NCBI GenBank assembly: GCA_964483775.1
Contig: CAZADA010000001.1
Span: 1 to 64,000 of the forward strand
DNA length: 64,000 nucleotides
Direction of reading: 5' to 3'
DNA from: CAZADA01 sp964483775
GTDB taxonomy: Bacteria; Pseudomonadota; Alphaproteobacteria; Caulobacterales; Maricaulaceae
Shown: positions 27,002 to 35,271 of the stretch, piece by piece
How positions within the stretch are numbered: the first letter of the stretch is position 1
Layout: each line of letters begins with the position of its first letter
Notes under the pieces: model-generated
The model's input: the letters and a program-made list of their open reading frames with translations, nothing else
Database searches by the model: none
What the model was told of the DNA's origin: nothing
Translations under genes and position numbers: made by a program

Positions 27002-28453
27002 TTAGGGGCGAACGTCGAACTGCGGCGGCGCCAAGGCCAGCGTTTCCGGCGCGGTTCCATCGGCGAGCCAGGTGCGCACAATGTCGATCATGCGCGGATC
27101 AGCCTCATAGATGTTGTGCCCGCCGTTTTCGACGATCACGTGACGGCTTTCCGGCAGCCGCGAAAGCGCCTCACGGGCCGCTTCAGGATAGGTGCGCCCA
27201 TCCAGCGTGCCCGAGATAAACAGAATCGGCGTGTCCGCCTCCAACGGCGCGCGGAAGCCCCCGCCAAGGTCGAGATCCGGCGCGATACCGTGAATGTGCG
27301 GCATCGGAAAGTTGAGCGCGTCGGCCAAAATGGCGCCCTCGGTTTCCACCTCAACCCGCGCCAGTCGCTCATCAGAGATCCCAGAGGCGTAATCCATCGC
27401 GGTCGGCATGGCGCGCAAACGGGCGGGCCCTGAGAACCAGAACCCGTGAATGATCCCCGCAACCGGCTCATAGTAACCCTGGTCCATAGCCAGATAGAGC
27501 GCAGGCAGACGCGAGACGCGCGCCGGGTCGCTGATCATCGCGCCGCCGGTGAAGATCTGCACCGGCAAAGCGTCCATGCGCATGGTCACCGGCTCGTCAG
27601 CTCCGCGAGGCGTGAAGGTGACCTCGACCGGCTCCTCGTCCAGGCGGGTGAGGACGCGCCGCATGAGCCCGATGAGGTCAGGGTAGGCGGCGCTGGCGGC
27701 CGGGTCCGCCGCAATCACGTCAGCGACACGCTGCAGATAAGCGTCCGTGCGCGACGGCAGTTTCACCGTATCGTCCGGCCCCTCATAACCGGCGAACACG
27801 GCCCGTCCGACCCTGTCATCATGGTTGCGCAGATACGCAGCGCCCAAATGGGTACCATAGCTGATCGCCCAAAGGTCAATCTGCTCAGCCCCGATGGCGC
27901 GACGCAGGTCCTCAATATCCGCAGCGTTTTCGGCGGTGTTCCAAGCGGCAATATCGACGCCCTGATCGCGCCACCATGCCAGGCACCGCTCCGTCTCCTC
28001 GCGATAATACGCGACAATGGTCTCGCGCGTGAGCGGGGTATCCATGCTGAGCGGGGCGTCATTGACGCAATCGGGCGGCGTCTCCGACAGACCGGTTCCG
28101 CGTTGGTCAAAGGCGATCACGTCGGCCTGCTCGCGCAAGGCCATGAAGATGTCAAAGCGCGGCCCCGCCGCTGTGCCCGAGCCCGACCCGCCGGGTCCGC
28201 CAGAAAGATAGACAATCGGATTGCCGGGGTTTTCCGCCGTGCTGGCAAAGCGCACAAAGGCGATTTCCATCATACGGCTGTCGGGATTGGCGCGGTTTTC
28301 CCGAACAAAGAAGCGTCCGATTTCGGCTTCGACAGTTTGCCCGCTGCGCGATGTGAATTCATAAGGCTCAAGGTTCAGCCTCGGCGGCTCTTGCGTCACA
28401 GCGCAGCCCTGGACCACGAGCGCGCCGACCATGCCGGCGATTGCGATTCTCAT
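27002..28453 (-). CDS. Alpha/beta-hydrolase, TAP/proline iminopeptidase-like lipoprotein
   Basis: A 483-residue exported hydrolase. The N terminus (MRIAIAGMVGALVVQGCAVT) is a lipoprotein signal with the cysteine at residue 17. The catalytic domain has the oxyanion motif VYLSGGPGGSGSGTA, FDQRGTGLSETP, the nucleophile elbow LWAISYGTHLGAAY, and the catalytic histidine in IVENGGHNIYE near the C terminus; a TAP-like C-terminal domain is present (PILFISGTLDGRTYPEAA). The substrate is probably a peptide or ester. ATG 28453 lies after a GGGGGG sequence, and upstream codons in frame add no signal peptide. Confidence 0.85.
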   Translation of the reverse strand: MRIAIAGMVGALVVQGCAVTQEPPRLNLEPYEFTSRSGQTVEAEIGRFFVRENRANPDSRMMEIAFVRFASTAENPGNPIVYLSGGPGGSGSGTAAGPRFDIFMALREQADVIAFDQRGTGLSETPPDCVNDAPLSMDTPLTRETIVAYYREETERCLAWWRDQGVDIAAWNTAENAADIEDLRRAIGAEQIDLWAISYGTHLGAAYLRNHDDRVGRAVFAGYEGPDDTVKLPSRTDAYLQRVADVIAADPAASAAYPDLIGLMRRVLTRLDEEPVEVTFTPRGADEPVTMRMDALPVQIFTGGAMISDPARVSRLPALYLAMDQGYYEPVAGIIHGFWFSGPARLRAMPTAMDYASGISDERLARVEVETEGAILADALNFPMPHIHGIAPDLDLGGGFRAPLEADTPILFISGTLDGRTYPEAAREALSRLPESRHVIVENGGHNIYEADPRMIDIVRTWLADGTAPETLALAPPQFDVRP

Positions 28454-28630
28454 TGGCGTCCCCCCTTGGTGTTCACGTTGCGCCAGCGCGCCCATGGCCA
28501 GGCCTGACCGTATGCGCATCAATGGCCAAGGCCACGGATGCCAGCGACGGTCAATCCGATCGCGTCGCCGGTCCATCCGTGTGCTGCTCAAAGATCACGC
28601 AAAACACGCTCCCATCACGGACGGGATCAA

Positions 28631-29953
28631 TCAAGTCAGGTCTTTCGCCAGGCGCAGGCCGGTGAACTGCCAGCGCGCATCAGGTGGAAAGAAGTTTCTA
28701 TATGTTGAGCGAATATGATCCCTCGGGGTCGCGCAGCTCCCCCCCTTCAGCACAACTTGGCCTGACATGAACTTACCATTGTATTCGCCGACGGGTCCCG
28801 CCGGTACATTGAAACCTGGATAGGGCGAATAACTTGAACTCGTCCACTCCCACACAGAACCAAAGACGTGCTGAAGGCGCGTGTCGCGATCCCTGACGGT
28901 TCCAGGGTGCAGGCGCTGCCCTGGCGCCATCAGGCACGCGTCGGACGTGTTGGACAAATCGGCCAGGGCTTCAAGTTCAAACTCGGTCGGGAGGCGACAT
29001 CCTGCAAAAGCCGCATAGGCATGCGCCTCGTATGCACAGATATGGCAGACGATCTCATTGGGATCCAACGTTTTCAGGCCGTGTGCGGTGTAGACAAACC
29101 AGTCGCCATCAATCTCACGCCAGTAGAGAGGGGCGCGAATGCCGTTATTTTGAATAAACGCCCAGCCGTCCGACAGCCAATATTCAGGGCGCTCATAACC
29201 ATGACCATTGATAAAGTCGATATAGTCACCGTTGGTGATGGGCGCGAGTGACAGCGCCGCGGCGTACTGAAAGCGGCGGTGCCGCGGCAACTCATTATCA
29301 TAAACGAAATGCGAGCCATCGGCCCCGAAGGCGTTCAAGCCTGGGGGCAGCTCAATCCACCCGCTGGCCGCTTCATGCCGCCTCTCGGACGGTCCTCGGC
29401 CATCCACGCCGTCATCCATGGGGTCGGGGAAGATCGCAAATGGAGTGGGATTGAGACTCATCGCGTACTTGATGTCGGTGACCAACAACTCTTGATGCTG
29501 TTCCTCATGGTGCAGGCCGAGTTCAACGACTGGCGCAATGGCCTCCCAGTCACGTTCGGACACGTGCTCGGCGGCTTCGCAAAGCCGTTCATTGATGGCT
29601 TGCCGATAGAAAAGCACCTCGTCGACGTTTGGGCGTGACAACAACCCGCGATGGGGGCGCGCCCAACGCTCGCCCACACTCTCATAGTAAGAATTGTACA
29701 AGTACTGATAGGTCGGCTCGAGTGGTTTATAGTTATCGATGAGACGCGGCAGAACGAATTCTTCAAAGAACCACGTCACATGCGCCAAGTGCCACTTTGT
29801 CGGACTAGCGTCAGGCATCGCCTGAATAACCATGTCTTCAGCGGTTAAGAATGAAGCGAGGTATTCAGTGTGCGCCCGAACTGACCTGAACCGATCCATC
29901 AGGCGCTCCCGATTCCCATGGTCATCGCGATAGCGCAAAACAGGGTGCGTCAT
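28631..29953 (-). CDS. egtB: EgtB-type iron(II)-dependent sulfoxide synthase
   Basis: A 440-residue homolog of EgtB, which joins a thiol donor to the imidazole C2 of hercynine with O2 in ergothioneine synthesis. The N-terminal DinB-like domain has the iron-binding histidines: KWHLAHVTWFFEEF (His58) and LGLHHEEQHQELL (His149 and His153). The C-terminal formylglycine-enzyme-like lectin fold includes GCRLPTEFELEALA and VFGSVWEWTSSSYSPYPGF, closing with RNFFPPDARWQFTGLRLA. It sits 10 bases behind a methyltransferase gene, but that enzyme is HNMT-like and not the EgtD (Methyltransf_33) type usually found beside egtB. Base composition of the pair looks less GC-rich than the flanks. The product may be ergothioneine or a related thiohistidine. 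Confidence 0.87.
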   Translation of the reverse strand: MTHPVLRYRDDHGNRERLMDRFRSVRAHTEYLASFLTAEDMVIQAMPDASPTKWHLAHVTWFFEEFVLPRLIDNYKPLEPTYQYLYNSYYESVGERWARPHRGLLSRPNVDEVLFYRQAINERLCEAAEHVSERDWEAIAPVVELGLHHEEQHQELLVTDIKYAMSLNPTPFAIFPDPMDDGVDGRGPSERRHEAASGWIELPPGLNAFGADGSHFVYDNELPRHRRFQYAAALSLAPITNGDYIDFINGHGYERPEYWLSDGWAFIQNNGIRAPLYWREIDGDWFVYTAHGLKTLDPNEIVCHICAYEAHAYAAFAGCRLPTEFELEALADLSNTSDACLMAPGQRLHPGTVRDRDTRLQHVFGSVWEWTSSSYSPYPGFNVPAGPVGEYNGKFMSGQVVLKGGSCATPRDHIRSTYRNFFPPDARWQFTGLRLAKDLT

Positions 29954-29963
29954 AGAGCATGCC

Positions 29964-30836
29964 TCATTGCTGTTCGATGCTGTAGATTTTGGCGGGATGC
30001 GGCACCATCCGCCCACTCAATGTCTGGAGCGACGCGGCCTTGAGCGCTGTCATCACCGCGGCGCGCGAGTCGGCCGACAAGCGATCCCAAACAGATTGAA
30101 TGATGAACTCAAGGATCAAACAGCCCTGGGGAACATTATCATCCAACACAGATGTTGGTAAAAGCCCAACGAACTCAAGGCTATTGAAGGTGATACCTTG
30201 AGCGTTGAGCAGGGCGTCCAATTCGTCAACGTAAAAGGCCTGGACATTCTGGCGTTCCCAAAAAGCTTGGGCGATCTCATTCATGGCGCCACGTGGGGCG
30301 TGAGCGATCACAATCGCTCCGCCCTCGGTCAAGTTCTTCAAGCTTAAACGGACAAAGTGTGCGGGGTCCTCCAGATAATACAGAACGTGGGAGCACAAGA
30401 TAAGGTCATAGTGTGGACCGTTTCGGTGACTTCGTTCAAGAAGGCGTTCTCCCGATTCAATATAATAGTTAATCTCGAGCGGATCTCGGTTGGGTTGGAC
30501 AGACATCAGAGCTCGAAAGGTCTCAATCTCATGTTGATTGGGATCGACGGCGTCGTAGCGTTGAATGAGATGACCGCAGTGCTTGAGAAGCGGTATGTCC
30601 AAGAGGCCTGAGCCGCAGCCAAAGCTTAAAATGTTCAAGCGCCGTCCCAGAGACGCGGAGACGCGCAGCAGTTCGCGTTCAAAACGATGACGCACTTGGG
30701 TCTGTTGTGTGCTGGCGGTCTCAAAAGCAATGTGCGCGTCCATGTAATGTTGGCCGCACAGTGGTTGTGGGCTTTCCAGTTCGACAACCGATGCCAACCA
30801 ATGATGGATATCGTCGTTAGGGTGTTGGAGATTCAT
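29964..30836 (-). CDS. Histamine N-methyltransferase-like SAM methyltransferase
   Basis: A class I SAM-dependent methyltransferase resembling animal HNMT. With start ATG 30836 it is 290 residues long, close to the ~292 of HNMT. Motif I is ILSFGCGSGLLDIPLL, the acidic loop YDAVDPNQHEIETF, motif IV YDLILCSHVLYYLEDPAHF, and further HNMT-like parts are FYVDELDALLNAQGITF and a C-terminal helix DRLSADSRAAVMTALKA. There is no obvious ribosome-binding site and the frame continues upstream, so the start is uncertain. It is the first gene of a two-gene operon with the egtB homolog. HNMT methylates an imidazole nitrogen of histamine; which substrate is used here is unknown. Confidence 0.75.
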   Translation of the reverse strand: MNLQHPNDDIHHWLASVVELESPQPLCGQHYMDAHIAFETASTQQTQVRHRFERELLRVSASLGRRLNILSFGCGSGLLDIPLLKHCGHLIQRYDAVDPNQHEIETFRALMSVQPNRDPLEINYYIESGERLLERSHRNGPHYDLILCSHVLYYLEDPAHFVRLSLKNLTEGGAIVIAHAPRGAMNEIAQAFWERQNVQAFYVDELDALLNAQGITFNSLEFVGLLPTSVLDDNVPQGCLILEFIIQSVWDRLSADSRAAVMTALKAASLQTLSGRMVPHPAKIYSIEQQ

Positions 30837-31051
30837 GTGAAGTAAAAATCCCGTGTGCGCAGCCGTAGACTCTGTTAAGGGTAGTGATCGGTAGAGTGGG
30901 GCGCTCAGCAAGAGGTTCACCCAATCTATTCCAACCTTTTCGCGTCCGCGCAACAGATATGTGACGCTCCCAAGACTTGGCCCCCTCCAACCCAAGCGGC
31001 TGACGACCCCCATGCGAGGCCAGGCGCGCTGCGCGTCGATCTGAGCCGTCG

Positions 31052-32029
31052 CTAAGCCGACGCCAGCATCGTCTCGCTCAACGCCCACAACCGTTCGGCC
31101 GACTCATCTGAACAGGCGTGGGCGTTCACGCCAAAATAGCGCGCCATCGGGCTGTCGAGGTCGGTGGGGGCGGCGATATCGCAGTCCTCGCAATACACGC
31201 CCGGGCGACCCAACAGGGCCATGGCCGTCGCGGCCCAGACCGTGGTCGAAGCGCCTTGCTCAGGTGTCTTGAACCCCTGCTTGGCGAGTTCGGATGGTTC
31301 CCCATCCTCACCCAACCATCCAAGTGCGATCATTTCCTCCTTGGGCAAATGGCGTTGCAGCGGAGTGAAGATCCCGCCCGGATGGACCGAGAAGGCCAAT
31401 CCGCCATCGCCGACGAGCCGCCTGGACAACGCATTGGCAAACAGCGCATTGGCCGTCTTGGACTGACCATAGGCCTGCCATTTGTCGTAGGGCGCGCGCT
31501 CATAATGCACGTCATCCCACAAGACATCGGACATCTTGTGCGCGGTCGATGACAGCGCGACCACCCTTGCGCCCTCGGCGCGCTGGAGCAGGGGGAAGAG
31601 GGCCTTGGTTAACGCGAAATGCCCCATATGGTTCACGCCGAACTGGGCCTCCCAACCCGGACCGACCCGCTGCTCCGGACAGGCCATAATCCCGGCATTG
31701 TTGATCAGCAGATCAAGGCGCGACAGCGACCCGACGAGGTCGTCGGCGAAGGCGCGTATGCTCGTCAGGTCGGCCAAATCCATGGGCGCGGTTTCGATCA
31801 AGCCAGACAGTCCGCCAAGCGTTTGGCTCGCCTTGTCCAGCGAACGCACCGGCACGATGACGGTGGCGCCAGCGCCGGCGAGGCTCCGCACGACTTCCAG
31901 ACCGATCCCGCTATAGCCCCCCGTGACGACGGCTGTCTTGCCCTCAAGAGTGACGCCCGCAATGACCTCCGCCGCGGTGCTCTTAGCGTGAAATGCAGAC
32001 CCTGTCGGGACTTGGTCGGAAACCGCCAT
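31052..32029 (-). CDS. Short-chain dehydrogenase/reductase
   Basis: A 325-residue classical-type SDR, longer than average and resembling retinol dehydrogenase/WWOX-type members. The cofactor motif is AVVTGGYSGIGLEVVRSL, the structural motif LLINNAGIMACPE, and the catalytic tetrad includes VALSSTAHK and the Y-x3-K in YGQSKTANALF. The arginine in IVPVRSLDKA suggests NADP(H) preference. The substrate cannot be inferred. It lies upstream of the methyltransferase on the same strand, with a gap of about 215 bases. Confidence 0.88.
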   Translation of the reverse strand: MAVSDQVPTGSAFHAKSTAAEVIAGVTLEGKTAVVTGGYSGIGLEVVRSLAGAGATVIVPVRSLDKASQTLGGLSGLIETAPMDLADLTSIRAFADDLVGSLSRLDLLINNAGIMACPEQRVGPGWEAQFGVNHMGHFALTKALFPLLQRAEGARVVALSSTAHKMSDVLWDDVHYERAPYDKWQAYGQSKTANALFANALSRRLVGDGGLAFSVHPGGIFTPLQRHLPKEEMIALGWLGEDGEPSELAKQGFKTPEQGASTTVWAATAMALLGRPGVYCEDCDIAAPTDLDSPMARYFGVNAHACSDESAERLWALSETMLASA

Positions 32030-32122
32030 GTGATGCTCCCAAAGTTGAGGCCACAGGCCATACGCGCTCCATCGGGTCGAGCCAAGGACGAACGGCGCGC
32101 AAATGCTTTTCGCGTGCGCTCG

Positions 32123-33223
32123 CTACGTGTCCAGACAGCCCCAATCGAACAGAACCTCGTCGGTGTGCGCCCCGGGCTGAGGAGCGGATCGGACCGGCGT
32201 ATGCGGCGTATCGCGAAACCGCGGCGCAGCGCCGGGCTGGCGCACGCCGTCAAAGGTGACGAACGTCTCACGCGCAACATTGTGAGGATGATCAGCGGCC
32301 TCGCGTAGGGACAGCACCGGCGCAAAACACGCCTCCGTGCCCTCCAACAGGGCGCTCCACTGCGCGCGCGTTTTGCGAGCAAACACCGCGGTGAACTTGG
32401 CGCGCATGGCGGGCCAGCGGTCTGTGTCCATGGGGTTGGCGAAGTCTTGATCGCCGGCAAGGCCGGTTTTCTCGAGCAGCACGGCGTAAAACTGCGGCTC
32501 AAGAGCGCCAATGGTGATGAACTGACCATCCGCACACGCATAGACGTCATAAAACGGCGCTCCGCCATCAAGCAGGTTGCCGCCGCGTTGCTCACCCCAC
32601 AGGCCAACATGCGACAAGTCATGGAACAGCGCCATCAATAGCGCGCCGCCATCAGTCATGGCCGCGTCGATCACCTGGCCCTCGCCCGTGGCGCGCGCAC
32701 GCAACAGCCCTGCGAGCAGGCCCACCACCAAGACCATCGCCCCTCCGCCATAGTCCCCAACCAGGTTGAGCGGCGGCGCAGGCGGCGCGTCGGGCCGGCC
32801 CATGGCGCCAAGCGCTCCGCACAGCGCGATGTAGTTGAGATCGTGACCGGCGGCATGAGACAGCGGCCCGGTCTGGCCCCAACCGGTCATGCGTCCGTAC
32901 ACAAGCGCGGGATGGCGCGCCAGCGCGTCGTCCGGTCCAAGGCCCAACGATTCCATGACCCCAGGGCGGTAGCCCTCAAACAGAGCGTCGGACTTGGCGA
33001 TCAGCGCCAGCGCGGTGTCGCGGCCAGCGGGGCTCTTCAAGTCGAGCGCCACAGACCGCCGGCCCCGCCCCGTCACCGGTCCCACGCCGTGCGGCGTCAC
33101 GCCGGGCCGATCCACCCGCACAACATCAGCGCCAAGGTCGGACAGCATCATGCCGCAGAACGGCCCGGGGCCGATGCTGGCGAACTCCAAAATGCGAATA
33201 CCGGTGAGGGGGCGGGCGATCAT
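32123..33223 (-). CDS. Alpha-methylacyl-CoA racemase / CaiB-BaiF family protein
   Basis: A 366-residue family III CoA-transferase-fold protein, best matching alpha-methylacyl-CoA racemases, which invert the C2 methyl of branched acyl-CoAs before beta-oxidation. It has RILEFASIGPGPFCGMMLSD, the aspartate-containing GADVVRVDRPG, and the racemase-type catalytic His and Asp in AGHDLNYIALCG and NLVGDYGGGAM. Start ATG 33223 follows AAGGAGAG. Its neighbours (crotonase, thioesterase, SDR) fit branched acyl-CoA metabolism, though the island is divided among several transcription units. Confidence 0.88.
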   Translation of the reverse strand: MIARPLTGIRILEFASIGPGPFCGMMLSDLGADVVRVDRPGVTPHGVGPVTGRGRRSVALDLKSPAGRDTALALIAKSDALFEGYRPGVMESLGLGPDDALARHPALVYGRMTGWGQTGPLSHAAGHDLNYIALCGALGAMGRPDAPPAPPLNLVGDYGGGAMVLVVGLLAGLLRARATGEGQVIDAAMTDGGALLMALFHDLSHVGLWGEQRGGNLLDGGAPFYDVYACADGQFITIGALEPQFYAVLLEKTGLAGDQDFANPMDTDRWPAMRAKFTAVFARKTRAQWSALLEGTEACFAPVLSLREAADHPHNVARETFVTFDGVRQPGAAPRFRDTPHTPVRSAPQPGAHTDEVLFDWGCLDT

Positions 33224-33290
33224 GGGGAACTCTCCTTGCCAGTCGCTCGGGCCGCACGGGCCCAAGTCGCGCTGGTCGATCCCGCCCGGA

Positions 33291-33678
33291 TCACATGGTC
33301 AAGATGACAGATCCCGCCCGATGACCGCCGGCGATGAGATCGTGGGCGTCAGCGCACGAGGCCAGATCCCACACCGCGGCGATGCGCAAGTCCAGCGCCC
33401 CGCGATCGAGAAAACCGGTGAGATCAGCGATGGCCAAGGCGCGCCCAGCCTTTGACAACAAAGAGACCAACCCCAGCGCCGTGCGGGATGACCTTGGGGA
33501 AGGGCGGCTCGGTGACGCCCGGTCGTCCGCCAGCGCGCGCACGAATGTCGGATGGGTTCATGCCCGAGGCGTACAGCCGGACCAAAACCTCGCCGGGCTT
33601 TGGGGGCGGCGTGGGCGGGCGTTTGAGCGTCACGACGTTCTGGGCGGGCCCAAACCGATCATAGGTGATGGCGCGCAT
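33291..33678 (-). pseudogene. Remnant of a zinc-type NADPH:quinone oxidoreductase
   Basis: The N-terminal end of an MDR-family quinone reductase is readable from ATG 33678 (MRAITYDRFGPAQNVVTLKR, then GEVLVRLYASGMNPSDIRAR) to about VIPHG. In another frame, from about 33460 down to the stop at 33291, the C-terminal end is readable (RALAIADLTGFLDRGALDLR, then DAHDLIAGGHRAGSVILTM). The roughly 200 central residues with the NADPH-binding Rossmann fold are missing, and the two parts are out of frame. This is an internal deletion, so the gene is dead. Confidence 0.82.
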
Positions 33679-33686
33679 GGCCTCGC

Positions 33687-34403
33687 TCAGCTCTTCACGT
33701 CGGAAGCAAACCGCGCGGCGTTTTCTTGAGCAAAGTTGCTGTCCGTCACAGTCGCATCCCAGAATTGGGGGTTGGCCTTGGGAATGGTGAGCGCCTTTTG
33801 CACCGCCGGACGAGCATCGATCCGATCGAACCACGCCTTGAGATGGTCAAGCCCATCGACCGACACCTTGGCCCAGACATGGGCGCGCGCCCAGGGAAAC
33901 ATCATCATGTCCGCGATGGTGTAGTGATCCGCCGCCAACCACGCACGCCCTTCAAGGCGCGTGTTCAGCACCTCCAGGAGCCGCCGCGATTCCGTAACGT
34001 AGCGAGTGATGGAAAACGGCTCCTCATGGCCGTTGGGGGCCGCGATGTGCTGGAAGTACATGGCTTGGCCCATCATTGGGCCGACATGGCCGACTTGGAA
34101 CAGCAGCCACTGCATGACTTCAGACCGCTTCACGCGATCCTCTGGTAGGAACTGTCCGTATTTCTCAGCCAAATGCCAGAGGATGGCGCCCGATACGAAG
34201 ATGGCGCGGTTCTCGGATCGGTCGAAGATCGTGGGAATTTTGCCGTTAGGATTGAGCGCCAAGTAATCCGGCGCCTTTTGTTCCTGCTGGGCGAAATTGA
34301 TGAAGGTGAGCTCGTAGGGAACACCTGCCTCTTCCAAGAAAATCACCGGCTTGTAACCGTTCATGGTGGCCGCGGTGTAGAGGTGAATGTCGGGCTGGGA
34401 CAT
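33687..34403 (-). CDS. Glutathione S-transferase family protein
   Basis: A 238-residue GST of the bacterial Nu/YfcG-like type. The thioredoxin-like N-terminal domain has LYTAATMNGYKPVIFLEEAG, the cis-proline region LALNPNGKIPTIFD and the GSH-gamma-glutamyl serine in FVSGAILWHLAEKYG; the helical C-terminal domain has RAWLAADHYTIADMMMFPWA. Start ATG 34403 gives the standard length; the frame is open to 34478. It is divergent from an HxlR-family regulator and may be its target. Nine bases separate it from the oxidoreductase remnant, which probably belonged to the same operon. Confidence 0.9.
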   Translation of the reverse strand: MSQPDIHLYTAATMNGYKPVIFLEEAGVPYELTFINFAQQEQKAPDYLALNPNGKIPTIFDRSENRAIFVSGAILWHLAEKYGQFLPEDRVKRSEVMQWLLFQVGHVGPMMGQAMYFQHIAAPNGHEEPFSITRYVTESRRLLEVLNTRLEGRAWLAADHYTIADMMMFPWARAHVWAKVSVDGLDHLKAWFDRIDARPAVQKALTIPKANPQFWDATVTDSNFAQENAARFASDVKS

Positions 34404-34511
34404 GGCCGTGCTCCAAAGCGCGTGTGGCAGGTTGGCGCCGCGGGTGAGGCCGCAGCGGGAATTGACGACGACGTCCATCGGACTAAGGTGCGCAGGACAG
34501 GAAAATCAACC

Positions 34512-34530
34512 AGTATACTTTTTGTAACCT
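34512..34530. promoter_or_regulatory. Candidate HxlR operator
   Basis: An imperfect inverted repeat, AGTATAC TTTTT GTAACCT (5 of 7 arm positions agree), lies 22 bases before the hxlR-family gene and in the shared promoter region with the GST gene. HxlR-type sites often show GTAxAC-like arms around an A/T core. Confidence 0.45.
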
Positions 34531-34552
34531 GGCTCGACGAAGGGACCACCCC

Positions 34553-34930
34553 ATGCGCGCGAAGGTGATGGAAGACCGTCAAGGCCGGCGGCGCGTCGAG
34601 AATGTGTGCCGCGAGCCCTGCGCCATCGAGCGCGGCATGCGGATCATCGGCGGCAAATGGACCGGCTCGATCCTTTGGCATTTGAAAGATGAGCCGGTCC
34701 GCTTCAACGATCTTGCCCGTCTCGTCGGCGGCGCGAGCAAGAAGATGATTGCCGAGCGGCTGCGGCGTTTGGAGGGCCAGGGTTTGGTAAGCCGCCGGGT
34801 GATCGAAACGTCGCCCGTTTCGGTTGAGTACGCCCTGACGCCTTTTGGCGAAACCGCGCTGGGGTTCCTGAGCGATCTGCGCCGCTGGAGCGAGAGTTTG
34901 CCCGATGCGGTTGGTCGCGATCAGGCCTAG
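34553..34930 (+). CDS. HxlR family winged-helix transcriptional regulator
   Basis: A 125-residue HxlR/MarR-like regulator. The family cysteine region is ENVCREPCAIERGMRIIGGK, followed by W-T-x-S-I-L-W-H-L, and the winged helix has RFNDLARLVGGASKKMIAER with LTPFGETALGFL near the end. HxlR proteins commonly sense electrophiles or aldehydes through the conserved cysteine; here two cysteines are four positions apart. The divergent GST and the dead quinone reductase are plausible targets. Confidence 0.9.
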   Translation: MRAKVMEDRQGRRRVENVCREPCAIERGMRIIGGKWTGSILWHLKDEPVRFNDLARLVGGASKKMIAERLRRLEGQGLVSRRVIETSPVSVEYALTPFGETALGFLSDLRRWSESLPDAVGRDQA

Positions 34931-35233
34931 CCGCGACCAAACGCGTGGTGTCCAAGCTTATCCCGATCGCGCGCCAAGAACCCCATCGCGCACCCGTGCG
35001 CGATCGCTGCAGCCGCCGATCTGTTGGCGCCAAACGCTCCAGGAGCGGATTGACCAAGCGCTAGACGATCTCTCCAAAAGCTCCCGGCGCGAACCGACCA
35101 CGCGCTGGGCGCACTCGGCCAAGGGGCCAGACACGTATGGACCAAGGCTCGACGCCGTCGTCCAAACGCCGCCCATCCTCGTGACGCGGCCGCCCCGTCC
35201 AAGGCGCTGCGACGCCCCGTGCCGACCGCCCGC
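34931..35233. other. Intergenic region without a recognised feature
   Basis: About 300 bases between the HxlR gene and the TetR promoter. A frame continuing through here on the plus strand gives no recognisable protein, and I see no RNA gene, repeat or terminator. Confidence 0.5.
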
Positions 35234-35269
35234 TTGACATGCAACTCACTTTGAATTGAATTCAATTCA
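35234..35269 (+). promoter_or_regulatory. Promoter with 18-bp palindromic operator before tetR/ech
   Basis: A consensus -35 hexamer TTGACA occupies 35234-35239. From 35252 to 35269 the sequence TGAATTGAATTCAATTCA is a perfect 18-bp palindrome that would cover the -10 region. It ends two bases before the TetR start codon. The layout fits autorepression by the TetR protein. Confidence 0.65.
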
Positions 35270-35271
35270 GT

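Noticed and set aside
34905..35237. 110-codon frame after the HxlR gene
   Set aside because: It overlaps the end of hxlR, has no ribosome-binding site and no recognisable sequence; composition is random GC-rich.
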